The notes under the pieces were generated by a model. The model had not been told where the DNA came from, did no database searches, and worked only from the letters and a program-made list of their open reading frames with translations. 39,959 bases of DNA from Amycolatopsis kentuckyensis (GTDB lineage: Bacteria; Actinomycetota; Actinomycetes; Mycobacteriales; Pseudonocardiaceae): NCBI RefSeq assembly GCF_002155975.1, contig NZ_MUMI01000125.1, positions 1 through 39,959 of the forward strand. The letters run 5' to 3'. Below are positions 32,164-39,721 of the stretch, piece after piece. Position 1 is the first letter of the stretch; every line of letters starts with the position of its first letter. Both the position numbers and the translations under genes were made by a program.

Positions 32164-33132
32164 TCAGTCCGCCGCGAGGGGAGCCGCGGCCGGCTTGGCC
32201 CCTCGTGTTCGGGTCCGGTAGTGCTGCGGGCTCGCCCCGAACTCGCGCTTGAAGGCGGCACTGAGGGCGAACGCGCTGCCGTACCCCACCTGGCGGGCGA
32301 TCGAGGCGATCGTCGTCTCCGGGTGCTGGCGCAGCAGGTCCGCGGCCAGTGCGAGCCGCCACCCCGTCAGGTACGCCATCGGGGTCTCGCCCACCGCGGC
32401 CGCGAAGCGGCGGGCCAGTGCGGCCCGGGACACGCCGACGTCGGCCGCGAGCTTGGCGACCGTCCACGGTTCGGCGGGCTGGTGCTGCAGCAGCCGCAGT
32501 GCCTGGCCGATCACCGGGTCCTCGTGCGCCCGGTACCAGGCCGGGGCGCGGGTGTCCGGCCGGTCGAACCAGGCGCGCAGCGCGGCGATCAGCAGCAGGT
32601 CCAGCAGCCGGTCGAGGACGGCTTCCTGGCCGGGGACGTCCCGGCCGATCTCGGTGGCCAGCAGCCCGGCGAGCGGGGTCGGCCAGTGGGTGGCGCGCAG
32701 GACGATCAGCGTGGGCAGCGCGGCGATGAGCTTCCTGCTGAGTTCGCCTTCCATGCCGTAGGTGCCGGTGAGCAGCACGACCGGGCCACCGGTGCCCCAG
32801 GTGCGGACGCCGAGGTCGGCGTAGGCGCTCAGGTGCCCGCCGTCGGGGGTGCGGCACTCCTGGCCGGGCAGGATGAGCGCCTGCGGCGGGGTCGACGGGT
32901 GGTCGGCGACCAGGTACGGGTCCGGGCCGCGGGCGATCGCGACGTCACCTTCGCCCAGCAGGACGCCGCCGCCGCCGTCGGGCACGATCCACGCTTCGCC
33001 GCGCACCACCGAGACCACGGTCAGCGGTGCCCGGTCTTCGATGCGCAGTGCCCACGGCGGGGTCAGCACCGAGCGCAGCAGGAACGCGCCGTGGGCGCGG
33101 GGGCCGTCGAGGAGCGCGGCAAGCGGGTCCAT
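32164..33132 (-). CDS. AraC family regulator with cupin sensor domain
   Basis: 322 aa. The N-terminal cupin-like domain (about 1-180, with VVSVVRGEAWIVPDGGGGVLLGEGDVAIARGPDPY) is followed by two AraC helix-turn-helix motifs (about 215-310: WTVAKLAADVGVSRAALARRFAAAVGETPMAYLTGWRL and TIASIARQVGYGSAFALSAAFKREFGASPQHYR). ATG 33132 rather than GTG 33162: a TACGAT -10 box (33145-33140, minus strand) lies 7 nt upstream, predicting a leaderless mRNA. It diverges from the NmrA-like gene by 82 bp and probably controls it, as is common for this AraC type. Confidence 0.92.
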   Translation of the reverse strand: MDPLAALLDGPRAHGAFLLRSVLTPPWALRIEDRAPLTVVSVVRGEAWIVPDGGGGVLLGEGDVAIARGPDPYLVADHPSTPPQALILPGQECRTPDGGHLSAYADLGVRTWGTGGPVVLLTGTYGMEGELSRKLIAALPTLIVLRATHWPTPLAGLLATEIGRDVPGQEAVLDRLLDLLLIAALRAWFDRPDTRAPAWYRAHEDPVIGQALRLLQHQPAEPWTVAKLAADVGVSRAALARRFAAAVGETPMAYLTGWRLALAADLLRQHPETTIASIARQVGYGSAFALSAAFKREFGASPQHYRTRTRGAKPAAAPLAAD

Positions 33133-33214
33133 GCCCCTGATCGTAGACGCTGGAACATGCAATCAAGGCTTTGAACCATGGAGAGTCTCACCGGGGGCCG
33201 CTTGACTGACCGGC

Positions 33215-34036
33215 ATGACAACGAACTTCCTGGTGGTGGGCGGCACCGGCAAGACCGGTCGCCGGGTCGCGGACCGGTTGCGGGAACGCGGTGGGACAGT
33301 GCGGATCACGTCGCGGCGCGGGACGCCGCCGTTCGCCTGGAGCGACCGCGGGACCTGGGCGGAGGTGCTCACCGGCGCCGACGCGGTCTACCTGACCTAC
33401 TACCCCGACCTGGCGGTGCCGGAAGCCGCCGGCGACATCCGGGCCTTCACCGATCTCGCGGTGGCGGCCGGGGTCCGGCACCTGGTGCTGCTCTCCGGCC
33501 GCGGCGAAGAGGAAGCCGAGGCCTGCGAAGGGATCGTCCGGGCGGCCGGGACGGGCTGGACGATCCTGCGGTGCAGCTGGTTCGCCCAGAACTTCAGCGA
33601 GCACTTCCTTCTCGACGCCGTCCGCGCGGGCGAGATCGTGCTGCCGGCCGGGACGGTGACGGAGCCGTTCGTCGACGTCCGCGACATCGCCGACGTCGCG
33701 GTGCGGGTGCTGACCGAGCCCGGCCACACCGGGCAGCTGTACGAGCTGACCGGGCCGCGGTTGCTGAGTTTCGCCGACGCGGCCGCGGAGATTGCGGCCG
33801 CCTCCGGGCGGGATGTCCGCTATGTTCCGGTTTCGGCCGGGGAGTTCGCGGCCGCGGCGGCGCGTCAGGGTGTGCCCGAGCCGGAGGTGGGCGCGCTGAC
33901 CGAGCTGTTCGCCCACGTCCTCGACGGCCGGAACGAATCGGTCACCCACGACGTGGCGCGGGTGCTGGGCCGTCCGGCGACGGATTTCGCCGAGTTCGCG
34001 CGGGAGGCCGCGGCGACCGGGGTCTGGACGCGGTGA
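33215..34036 (+). CDS. NmrA-like NAD(P)-binding protein
   Basis: 273 aa atypical short-chain dehydrogenase. The N-terminal dinucleotide motif is LVVGGTGKTGRRVADRL (GGTGKTG); then VYLTYYPDL, HLVLLSGRGEEEAE and ILRCSWFAQNFSEHFLLDAVRAGEIVLPAG follow the NmrA/NAD(P)H-azoreductase-like pattern. The YxxxK catalytic pair is missing, as in redox-sensing NmrA proteins. ATG 33215 lacks a clear ribosome site. A DUF1772 gene follows after 17 nt, and the AraC gene is divergent. Confidence 0.9.
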   Translation: MTTNFLVVGGTGKTGRRVADRLRERGGTVRITSRRGTPPFAWSDRGTWAEVLTGADAVYLTYYPDLAVPEAAGDIRAFTDLAVAAGVRHLVLLSGRGEEEAEACEGIVRAAGTGWTILRCSWFAQNFSEHFLLDAVRAGEIVLPAGTVTEPFVDVRDIADVAVRVLTEPGHTGQLYELTGPRLLSFADAAAEIAAASGRDVRYVPVSAGEFAAAAARQGVPEPEVGALTELFAHVLDGRNESVTHDVARVLGRPATDFAEFAREAAATGVWTR

Positions 34037-34053
34037 AGGGGAAGGGGAAACCG

Positions 34054-34512
34054 ATGTCGACGGTGGTACTGGTGGCCGCGCTGGTCGCGGCGGGCCTGAT
34101 CGCGGGGTTGTTCTACGCCTACGCCTGCTCGGTGCTGCCGGGCCTGGCGCGCGGGGACGACAAGACGTTCGTCGAGGGCATGCGCGGGATCAACATCGCG
34201 ATCGTCAACCCGGTGTTCATGCTGACGTTCCTGGGCGCGCCGCTGCTGGCCGGGGTGGCGGTGTTCCTGCACCTCGGTGCGCCGTCGCTGCCGTGGGTGA
34301 TCGCGGGATTCGTGTTCCTGGCGGGGATGGTGCTGCTCACCGGGGCGGTGCACATCCCGCTGAACAACGCCCTCGAGCGCGGCGGTGACGACTACGCGGC
34401 GGTGCGGGCGGCGTTCGAGACGACATGGGTGCGCTGGAACATCCTGCGCGCCCTGGTGAGCACGGCGGGTTTCGGCTGCCTGGCCGGCGCCGTGCTCACC
34501 GGGCGCGGTTAG
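34054..34512 (+). CDS. DUF1772 (anthrone-oxygenase-like) membrane protein
   Basis: 152 aa with four hydrophobic segments. It begins VVLVAALVAAGLIAGLFYAYACSVLPGLARGDD, with GINIAIVNPVFMLTFLG and HIPLNNAL typical of DUF1772. Some relatives assist oxygenation of anthrones in polyketide pathways, but most have unknown roles. AAGGGGA lies about 6 nt before ATG 34054. Seventeen nt after the NmrA-like gene, so probably one transcript. Its TAG overlaps the TAA of the convergent GyrI-like gene (TTAG, 34509-34512). Confidence 0.9.
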   Translation: MSTVVLVAALVAAGLIAGLFYAYACSVLPGLARGDDKTFVEGMRGINIAIVNPVFMLTFLGAPLLAGVAVFLHLGAPSLPWVIAGFVFLAGMVLLTGAVHIPLNNALERGGDDYAAVRAAFETTWVRWNILRALVSTAGFGCLAGAVLTGRG

Positions 34513-34994
34513 TCCTCGAGGCGGAAGAGCAGGTCGGTGACCCACTGGGCGGGGTCCGGGACCTCGCGGGGGTCGCTGCGCAGCACTTCCAGGCGGCAGC
34601 CCCATTCCTCGCCGTCCGGCCCGTCGGTGCGGTCCCACTTCAGGCCCTGGGCGGCGCCCCAGGCCAGCACGGCCTCGGTGGCGGCGGCCAGGCCGTCCGG
34701 GGCGCCGACGTAGGTGTCGAGGACGTACCGGCCCGCGGGCAGCTCGCCGGGGAAGGCGGGCTCGGCCGGGGTGTGGTCGCCGTCGACGGGGATGCCGGCT
34801 TCGACGGTGAACCGGGGGCCGGGGTGCAGCACGCGGTAGCGGAAGAACGGGGCTCCGGCCGGGGCGACGCCGCGGGCGGCGAGGGTGCCGATGAGGGGTG
34901 GCAGCCGGTCGGCGATCCGCGGGAAGTCCGGGATGCCTACGGTGGCGCGTTCGGCGACGTACCGCTGGGCGGGCCGCTCGACGATGGCAGGCAT
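34509..34994 (-). CDS. GyrI-like small-molecule-binding domain protein
   Basis: 161 aa: IVERPAQRYVAERATVGIPDFPRIADRLPPLIGTLAARGVAPAGAPFFRYRVL followed by FTVEAGIPV and LPAGRYVLDTYVG. This is a stand-alone effector-binding domain of the GyrI/BmrR kind, without DNA-binding helices. Such domains bind or hydrolyse lipophilic compounds. ATG 34994 shares one base with the DGPF-2 stop (TGATG), making it the last gene of the second ECF42 operon. Confidence 0.88.
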   Translation of the reverse strand: MPAIVERPAQRYVAERATVGIPDFPRIADRLPPLIGTLAARGVAPAGAPFFRYRVLHPGPRFTVEAGIPVDGDHTPAEPAFPGELPAGRYVLDTYVGAPDGLAAATEAVLAWGAAQGLKWDRTDGPDGEEWGCRLEVLRSDPREVPDPAQWVTDLLFRLED

Positions 34995-35329
34995 CAGGCG
35001 AAGTCCTCCGGTCCGAGCATCGGGCGGACTTCGATGCTGCCGTAGGTCGCGGCGGGGTGGCGGGCCGCGAGTTCGAGGGCTTCGTCGAGGTCGGCGCAGT
35101 CGAGGACGACGAAGCCGCCGATCTGTTCCTTGGCTTCGGTGAACGGCCCGTCGGTGAGCAGCACTTCGCCGTCGCGGACGCGGATCGTGGTGGCTTCCGC
35201 CGGCGGGCGCAGGCCGCCACCGCCGCGGATCTTGCCGCGGCGTTCGAGGTCTTCGATCCAGCCGCCGCAGCCGTCGTTCGCGTGTTCTTCGGCGGTTTCG
35301 TCGCCGCAGATCATCAGCAGGTACTGCAT
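34994..35329 (-). CDS. DGPF/YCII-domain protein 2
   Basis: 111 aa YCII-related protein: QYLLMICGDETAEEH at the start, then GGGGLRPPAEATTIRVRDGEVLLTDGPFTEAKEQIGGFVVLDC, with the exact DGPF motif. It parallels DGPF-1 at 28595. It begins 1 nt after the hydrolase stop and ends overlapping the GyrI-like gene, in the order ECF42 - hydrolase - DGPF - GyrI. Function unknown; regulation by ECF42 is expected. Confidence 0.92.
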   Translation of the reverse strand: MQYLLMICGDETAEEHANDGCGGWIEDLERRGKIRGGGGLRPPAEATTIRVRDGEVLLTDGPFTEAKEQIGGFVVLDCADLDEALELAARHPAATYGSIEVRPMLGPEDFA

Positions 35330-35330
35330 G

Positions 35331-36095
35331 TCAGCATCCTTTCAGGACTTCGCGCAGGCGCGCGGCGAAAGCTTCGGCGTCGGTGTCGAACCCGCCGTGG
35401 CCCCCGGGGAACACCTCGGTGCCGACGCCGAGGGCCGCGGCCAGCCCCAGGGCGGCCTGGTGGACCGGCAGCCCGGTGGACTGCTCGCCGATGGCGACGA
35501 CCAGCCGCGCCGGTGTCGCCCGGAGTGCGTCGAGGTCGGGCTCGTAGCCGCCGGTCGCGGGCATGAGGTGGCCGAAGAAGTAGGTGAAGTTGCCTTCGGC
35601 GCGGGGGTCGAGCGGCGGGGCGGGGTCGACGCCCACGATCTTCATGAACGCGGCGAAGGCGGCGGCGAGACCTTCCTCGCGGAACAGCGCCGGGATGTCG
35701 GGGCCGTCGAGGACTTCGGCGGGCAGGTAACGGGTGACCGGGGGTTCGTGCAATACGACGGTGCCGACGTCGGCGGGGTGGTGGCGCACGAGTTCGAGCA
35801 GGGTGATCGCGCCGCCGCTGCTGGCCAGGACGTCGGCCGGGCCGACTTCGGCGAGCAGCCGGTGCACGTCGTCGGCGTGGTCTCCGACCGGGTTCGGGCC
35901 CGGGGCGCCGTCGAAGGGGCTGCGGGACAGGCCGCGCGGGTCGAAGGTGACGACGGTGTGGTCTTCGGCCAGCAGCGGCCGCAGGTGTGTGAACACCTGG
36001 GCGTCGGCGGGGCCGCCGGGGACCAGCAGCAGCACCGGGCCGGTGCCGTGGACGTCGTAGGTGAGGGTGGCGCCGGGAACGGCGAGGGTGGTCAT
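35331..36095 (-). CDS. Alpha/beta hydrolase in the second ECF42 operon
   Basis: 254 aa. LLLVPGGPADAQVF (oxyanion), VVTFDPRGLSRS, a nucleophile elbow reading ASSGGA instead of GxSxG (candidate Ser in VLASSGGAITLLEL) and a final GGHGGFD with the His. The small-residue replacement at the elbow is tolerated in some hydrolases, so activity is likely but unproven. ATG 36095 overlaps the sigma stop (ATGA). An ECF42-type promoter (36128-36156) inside the end of the sigma gene could also drive it independently. Confidence 0.88.
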   Translation of the reverse strand: MTTLAVPGATLTYDVHGTGPVLLLVPGGPADAQVFTHLRPLLAEDHTVVTFDPRGLSRSPFDGAPGPNPVGDHADDVHRLLAEVGPADVLASSGGAITLLELVRHHPADVGTVVLHEPPVTRYLPAEVLDGPDIPALFREEGLAAAFAAFMKIVGVDPAPPLDPRAEGNFTYFFGHLMPATGGYEPDLDALRATPARLVVAIGEQSTGLPVHQAALGLAAALGVGTEVFPGGHGGFDTDAEAFAARLREVLKGC

Positions 36096-37366
36096 GGGGC
36101 TTCCTCCGGTGGTCGGGTTCCACCCGACCGACGAACGGGCTCGCCCGGGACCGACACCAGCTCCGAAATTCTTCGCGTGAGGTAGGTGCGTTCGGCTTCG
36201 GTGCCGGCGAGGTCGCGGGCCTCGGCGTACCAGTGGGCGGCTTCGGCGTCGCGGCCGAGGCGGCGGAGGAAGTCCGCGCGGGTGGCGGCCAGCAGGTGGT
36301 AGCCCTGCAGCGGGAGGGCGTCCAGCAGGGCGAGCCCCGCCGCCGGGCCGTCGGCCATGCCGATCGCGATGGCGCGGTTGAGTTCGACGACGGCGCTGGG
36401 GACGTGCTTGCGCAGCTGGTCGTAGAGGCCGGCGATCTGGGGCCAGTCGGTGTCGGCCGCGCGGGCGGCGGTGGCGTGGCAGGCGGCGATGGCCGCCTGG
36501 ATCTGGTACGGCCCGGGACGGCGGCGGCGCAGCGCGGTCTCCAGGACGGCGGTGCCTTCGGCGATCGACGCGGTGTCCCAGCGGGTGCGGTCCTGTTCTT
36601 CGAGGGGCACGAGCACGCCCTCGGCGTCGATCCGGGTTTCGCGGCGGGCGTGCTGGAGCAGCATCAGGGCGAGCAGGCCGAGGGCTTCGGGTTCGTCGGG
36701 CATCAGCTCGGTGAGGACGCGGGCGAGCCGGATCGCTTCGGCGGCGAGGTCGGGGCGGAGCAGGTCGGGCCCGGCGCTGGCGGAGTAGCCCTCGTTGAAG
36801 GTCAGGTAGAGCACGCCGAGCACCGCGGTGGTGCGTTCGGGCAGCAGGTGGGCGGGCGGGACGCGGTAGGGGATGCGGGCGTGGCGGATCTTGCGCTTCA
36901 CCCGCACGAGCCGCTGGGACATGGTCGCTTCGGGGACGAGGAAGGCGCGGGCGATCTCGGCGGTGGACAGCCCGGCGAGGGTGCGCAGCGCGAGCGCGAC
37001 CTGGGCTTCGGTGGCCAGCGCGGGGTGGCAGCAGGTGAAGATGAGCCGCAGCCGGTCGTCGGTGACGCCGCTGTCGTCGGGTTCGGGTTCGTCGTGGGTG
37101 CGCACGAGGCCGGCCTCCCTGAGCTTGGCGGCGCCGAGGGCGTCGCGGCGGAGCCGGTCGGTGGCGCGGTGGCGGGCGGCCGTGGTCAGCCAGGCGCCGG
37201 GCCGGTCCGGGACGCCGTCGCGGGGCCACGTGCGCAGGGCCTGGGCGAAGGCTTCCTGGGCGCATTCCTCGGCGAGGTCCCAGTCGCCGGTGATCCGGAT
37301 GAGCGTGGCCACGACCTGGCCCCACTCTTCGCGGAACGCCTCGGCGACGGCGGTCTCGACGTCCAC
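36092..37366 (-). CDS. ECF42-type RNA polymerase sigma factor 2
   Basis: 424 aa. Region 2 is about 5-75 (AFREEWGQVVATLIRITGDWDLAEECAQEAFAQAL), region 4 about 115-170 (LAGLSTAEIARAFLVPEATMSQRLVRVKRKI), then the ECF42 helical extension ([42 protein letters not shown]). The tail is longer than in copy 1, and part of that extra sequence doubles as promoter P3. GTG 37366 is preferred over GTG 37369: GAAAGGAG (37380-37373) is 6 nt from it. The gene starts 23 nt after the TetR stop; its own promoter P2 overlaps that gene's end. Confidence 0.93.
   Translation of the reverse strand: MDVETAVAEAFREEWGQVVATLIRITGDWDLAEECAQEAFAQALRTWPRDGVPDRPGAWLTTAARHRATDRLRRDALGAAKLREAGLVRTHDEPEPDDSGVTDDRLRLIFTCCHPALATEAQVALALRTLAGLSTAEIARAFLVPEATMSQRLVRVKRKIRHARIPYRVPPAHLLPERTTAVLGVLYLTFNEGYSASAGPDLLRPDLAAEAIRLARVLTELMPDEPEALGLLALMLLQHARRETRIDAEGVLVPLEEQDRTRWDTASIAEGTAVLETALRRRRPGPYQIQAAIAACHATAARAADTDWPQIAGLYDQLRKHVPSAVVELNRAIAIGMADGPAAGLALLDALPLQGYHLLAATRADFLRRLGRDAEAAHWYAEARDLAGTEAERTYLTRRISELVSVPGEPVRRSGGTRPPEEAP
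36128..36156 (-). promoter_or_regulatory. Candidate ECF42 promoter P3 (internal, hydrolase-DGPF-GyrI)
   Basis: On the minus strand TGTCGG (36156-36151), 17 nt, CGTCGG (36133-36128), with CCCGTT just before CGT, all inside the 3' coding end of the second sigma gene. It ends 32 nt upstream of the hydrolase ATG, the same distance as P1 and P2. Confidence 0.6.
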
Positions 37367-37388
37367 CACCCGCTCCTTTCCGCCGGTT

Positions 37389-38459
37389 TCACCCTCCCGA
37401 CGAACGGCCGGGCTCCGAACCGACAGCCACGGCGTGACAGGCGCCGAACCCTTCGGCGCGCACGACGATCCGGCCGGCTTCGACGCGGACGGCGGCCTCG
37501 GTGGCGTCGCTGACGGCGGTGACGCCGGCGGCGGCCGCGAGTGCGCCGCTCGTGTCGCAGACCAGCCGCAGCCGGGGCCGGTCCGGCGGCGCGATCGCCT
37601 GGTCGAGGCAGCTGCGCAGGTCGGCGACGGTGAGCCGGGCCAGCGGGGCGAGTTCACCGGGGTCGCTGGTGACGAGCACGGCGGTGACGTCGGCGCCGGC
37701 GCGCACGGCCTCTTCGAAGGCGGCGGCGCGGTGCAGGCCGAGGACGGCGACGACGCCGTCGCCGGGCCGGAAGGACTCGCCGGTCAGCAGGTCGGTCGCC
37801 GTCGGCGGGGCCCACGGCTGCCCGTCGGGGCGGGCCTGGGTGGTGATCGGCGGCTCGGCGGGCCAGTCGTCGGCCAGGTCGAGGCGGGGCAGGGCGGCGC
37901 AGGCGGTGACGAGGTGGAACGGTTCACCGAAGCCGGGTGCGGCGGCGGCGAGCTGGCTCGCGCCGTGCAGCGTGGTGAGCGCGGCTTCGGCGACCCGGAC
38001 GAGCCGGCGTCCCGGGCGGACGCGTTCGAGGGCGAGCCCGAGCAGGATCGCGTCGACCTGCATGAGCTGCGCGAAGGGCCGGCGGGTGTGCTCGTCGGCG
38101 AGGACTTCGGGCAGCAGGTCGCGGGCGAGCCGGGCGTCCTCGCTGTCGCTGTCGGTGGACAGCGGGAGGCGGGCGATCCAGGCGCGGGCGAAGGCGGCCA
38201 GGACGTCGGCGGCGGACGGGTTCGCCGCCGGGGTGGCGGGGCGGGGCGCGCGTTCGGCGAGGTCGGCCAGGACCGCGAAGTACAGGGCGCGCTTGCCGGG
38301 GAAGTTGGAGTAGACCGCGCCGCGGGTGAGTTCGGCGCGTTCGGCGATGACGTCGATCTTCGCCTCGCGGAAGCCGCGGCGGGCGAACTCGTCGCGGGCG
38401 GCGATGAGCACCTTCGCGCGGTTGCGTTCCTGGGTCTCCGCCCTGCTGAGCCTGACCAT
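37389..38459 (-). CDS. TetR family regulator with long C-terminal extension
   Basis: 356 aa, far longer than the usual 190-220. Helix-turn-helix at about 8-55 (ERNRAKVLIAARDEFARRGF, then IAERAELTRGAVYSNFPGKRALYFAVL), TetR ligand domain to about 200, then about 150 extra residues. The extension reads LLTGESFRPGDGVVAVLGLHRAAAFEEAVRAGADVTAVLVTSDPGE ... LRLVCDTSGALAAAAGVTAVSDATEAAVRVEAGRIVVRA, a strand/helix alternation reminiscent of a thioredoxin-like fold without a CxxC. AAGGAGGA lies close before ATG 38459. Divergent from a cytochrome P450, which it probably controls. Confidence 0.88.
   Translation of the reverse strand: MVRLSRAETQERNRAKVLIAARDEFARRGFREAKIDVIAERAELTRGAVYSNFPGKRALYFAVLADLAERAPRPATPAANPSAADVLAAFARAWIARLPLSTDSDSEDARLARDLLPEVLADEHTRRPFAQLMQVDAILLGLALERVRPGRRLVRVAEAALTTLHGASQLAAAAPGFGEPFHLVTACAALPRLDLADDWPAEPPITTQARPDGQPWAPPTATDLLTGESFRPGDGVVAVLGLHRAAAFEEAVRAGADVTAVLVTSDPGELAPLARLTVADLRSCLDQAIAPPDRPRLRLVCDTSGALAAAAGVTAVSDATEAAVRVEAGRIVVRAEGFGACHAVAVGSEPGRSSGG
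37397..37425 (-). promoter_or_regulatory. Candidate ECF42 promoter P2 (second ECF42 operon)
   Basis: On the minus strand TGTCGG (37425-37420), 17 nt, CGTCGG (37402-37397), with GCCGTT just before CGT, as in P1. It ends 30 nt upstream of the sigma start (37366) and lies within the end of the TetR gene. Confidence 0.7.
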
Positions 38460-38505
38460 CGTCCTCCTTGCCGGGCCATCGCGTGTCAAGATACCGTGGC
38501 CACTG

Positions 38506-38539
38506 AGATGATTAGAACATCTGATTTCAACATCTGGAG
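38506..38539. promoter_or_regulatory. Candidate operator between TetR and P450 genes
   Basis: Inverted repeat AGATG-N7-CATCT (38506-38522) overlaps the first of two direct repeats AACATCTG (38516-38523 and 38529-38536, 13 bp apart). A TATCTT -10-like box for the TetR gene lies at 38493-38488. The ribosome site GGAG of the P450 is at 38536-38539. This is the only AT-leaning DNA in the locus. Confidence 0.5.
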
Positions 38540-38545
38540 TGGTGG

Positions 38546-39721
38546 ATGACCCCCGAGATCGACCTGACCGACCCGAAGGTGCTGACCGACCCGTTCACCG
38601 CCTACGACCACGCGCGCGAGGCCGGCGCGGTGGCCAGGCTGGTCATCCCCGGGTTCGGCCCGTTCTGGGCCCTGACCCGGTACGCCGAAGCGCGGGCGAT
38701 GCTGAGCGACGCGCGGTTCGAGGTGAACTCCGGCAGCTTCCTGCGCCCGCCGGGCATCCCCGAGCACTGCCTGGCCTACCTGGAGACGATGTCGGAGAAG
38801 GACGGCCCCGAGCACCTGCGCCTGCGGCGGCTGGTGGCCCCGGCGTTCACGCCGAAGCGGGCCGCGCAGCTGCGGCCGCGGCTGGCGGCGATCACCGGGC
38901 GGCTGCTCGACGAGCTGCCCGGGCACGCCGAGGACGGCGTCGTCGACCTGGTGCCGCACTTCGCGCGGCCGCTGCCGATCGACGTCATCTGCGAGCTGGT
39001 CGGCATTCCCGACGCCGACCGGCCGCGCTGGCGGGAGTACGGGGCCGCGGTCGCCGGCGGGATGGGCCCGGACTTCGCGGCGGCGATCCCGGCGATCATC
39101 GAGGGTGCGAAGGAAGCCGTGGCGCGCAGCCGTGCCGAACCGGGTGACGACCTCATCGGCGACCTGGTGCGGGTCCAGGCCGAGGACGGTGACCGGCTGA
39201 GCGACACCGAGCTGGTCACCCTGGTCTGGCACCTGGTCCTGGGCGGGCAGACGCCGGTGAACCTCATCGCCAACGCCGTCGAAGCGCTGCTGCGGCACCC
39301 CGATCAGCTGGACCTCCTGCGCGCGGACGCCGGGCTGTGGCCGGGGGCGGTGGAGGAGCTGATGCGCTTCTGCAGCCCGCAGCTGCTGACCACGCCGCGG
39401 TTCGCGCGTGAAGACGTCGAGATCGGCGGGCAGGTGATCGGCAAGGGTGACCGGGTGACGGCGGCGATCGTGGCCGCCGACCGCGACCCGCGGGCGTTCG
39501 CCGACCCGGACCGCTTCGACATCACCCGCTCGGGGCCGGCGCAGCTGGGCTTCTCGCACGGGCCGCACTTCTGCCTGGGTGCCTCGATCTCGCGGGTGCA
39601 GACCGAGGTGGCGTTGTCGTCGCTGTTCGCGCGCTTCCCGGACTTGGCGCTGACCGAGGACGTCCCGCGGGCGCCCGACGGTGGCACCTGGCGCCCGGCA
39701 CGGCTACTGCTGGCGCTCTGA
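38546..39721 (+). CDS. Cytochrome P450
   Basis: 391 aa bacterial class I P450 needing separate ferredoxin and reductase (none in the window). Seen: C-helix HLRLRRLVAPAFTP, K-helix ExxR in EELMRF, PERF-like FADPDRFDITR and heme loop FSHGPHFCLGA with the Cys ligand. The oxygen-activating I-helix reads LVLGGQTPVNL, where most P450s have AGxE/DT: Gln replaces the acidic residue and Pro follows the Thr. GGAG six nt before ATG 38546. Divergent from the extended TetR; it overlaps the convergent TetR by 18 nt. Substrate unknown. Confidence 0.93.
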   Translation: MTPEIDLTDPKVLTDPFTAYDHAREAGAVARLVIPGFGPFWALTRYAEARAMLSDARFEVNSGSFLRPPGIPEHCLAYLETMSEKDGPEHLRLRRLVAPAFTPKRAAQLRPRLAAITGRLLDELPGHAEDGVVDLVPHFARPLPIDVICELVGIPDADRPRWREYGAAVAGGMGPDFAAAIPAIIEGAKEAVARSRAEPGDDLIGDLVRVQAEDGDRLSDTELVTLVWHLVLGGQTPVNLIANAVEALLRHPDQLDLLRADAGLWPGAVEELMRFCSPQLLTTPRFAREDVEIGGQVIGKGDRVTAAIVAADRDPRAFADPDRFDITRSGPAQLGFSHGPHFCLGASISRVQTEVALSSLFARFPDLALTEDVPRAPDGGTWRPARLLLAL

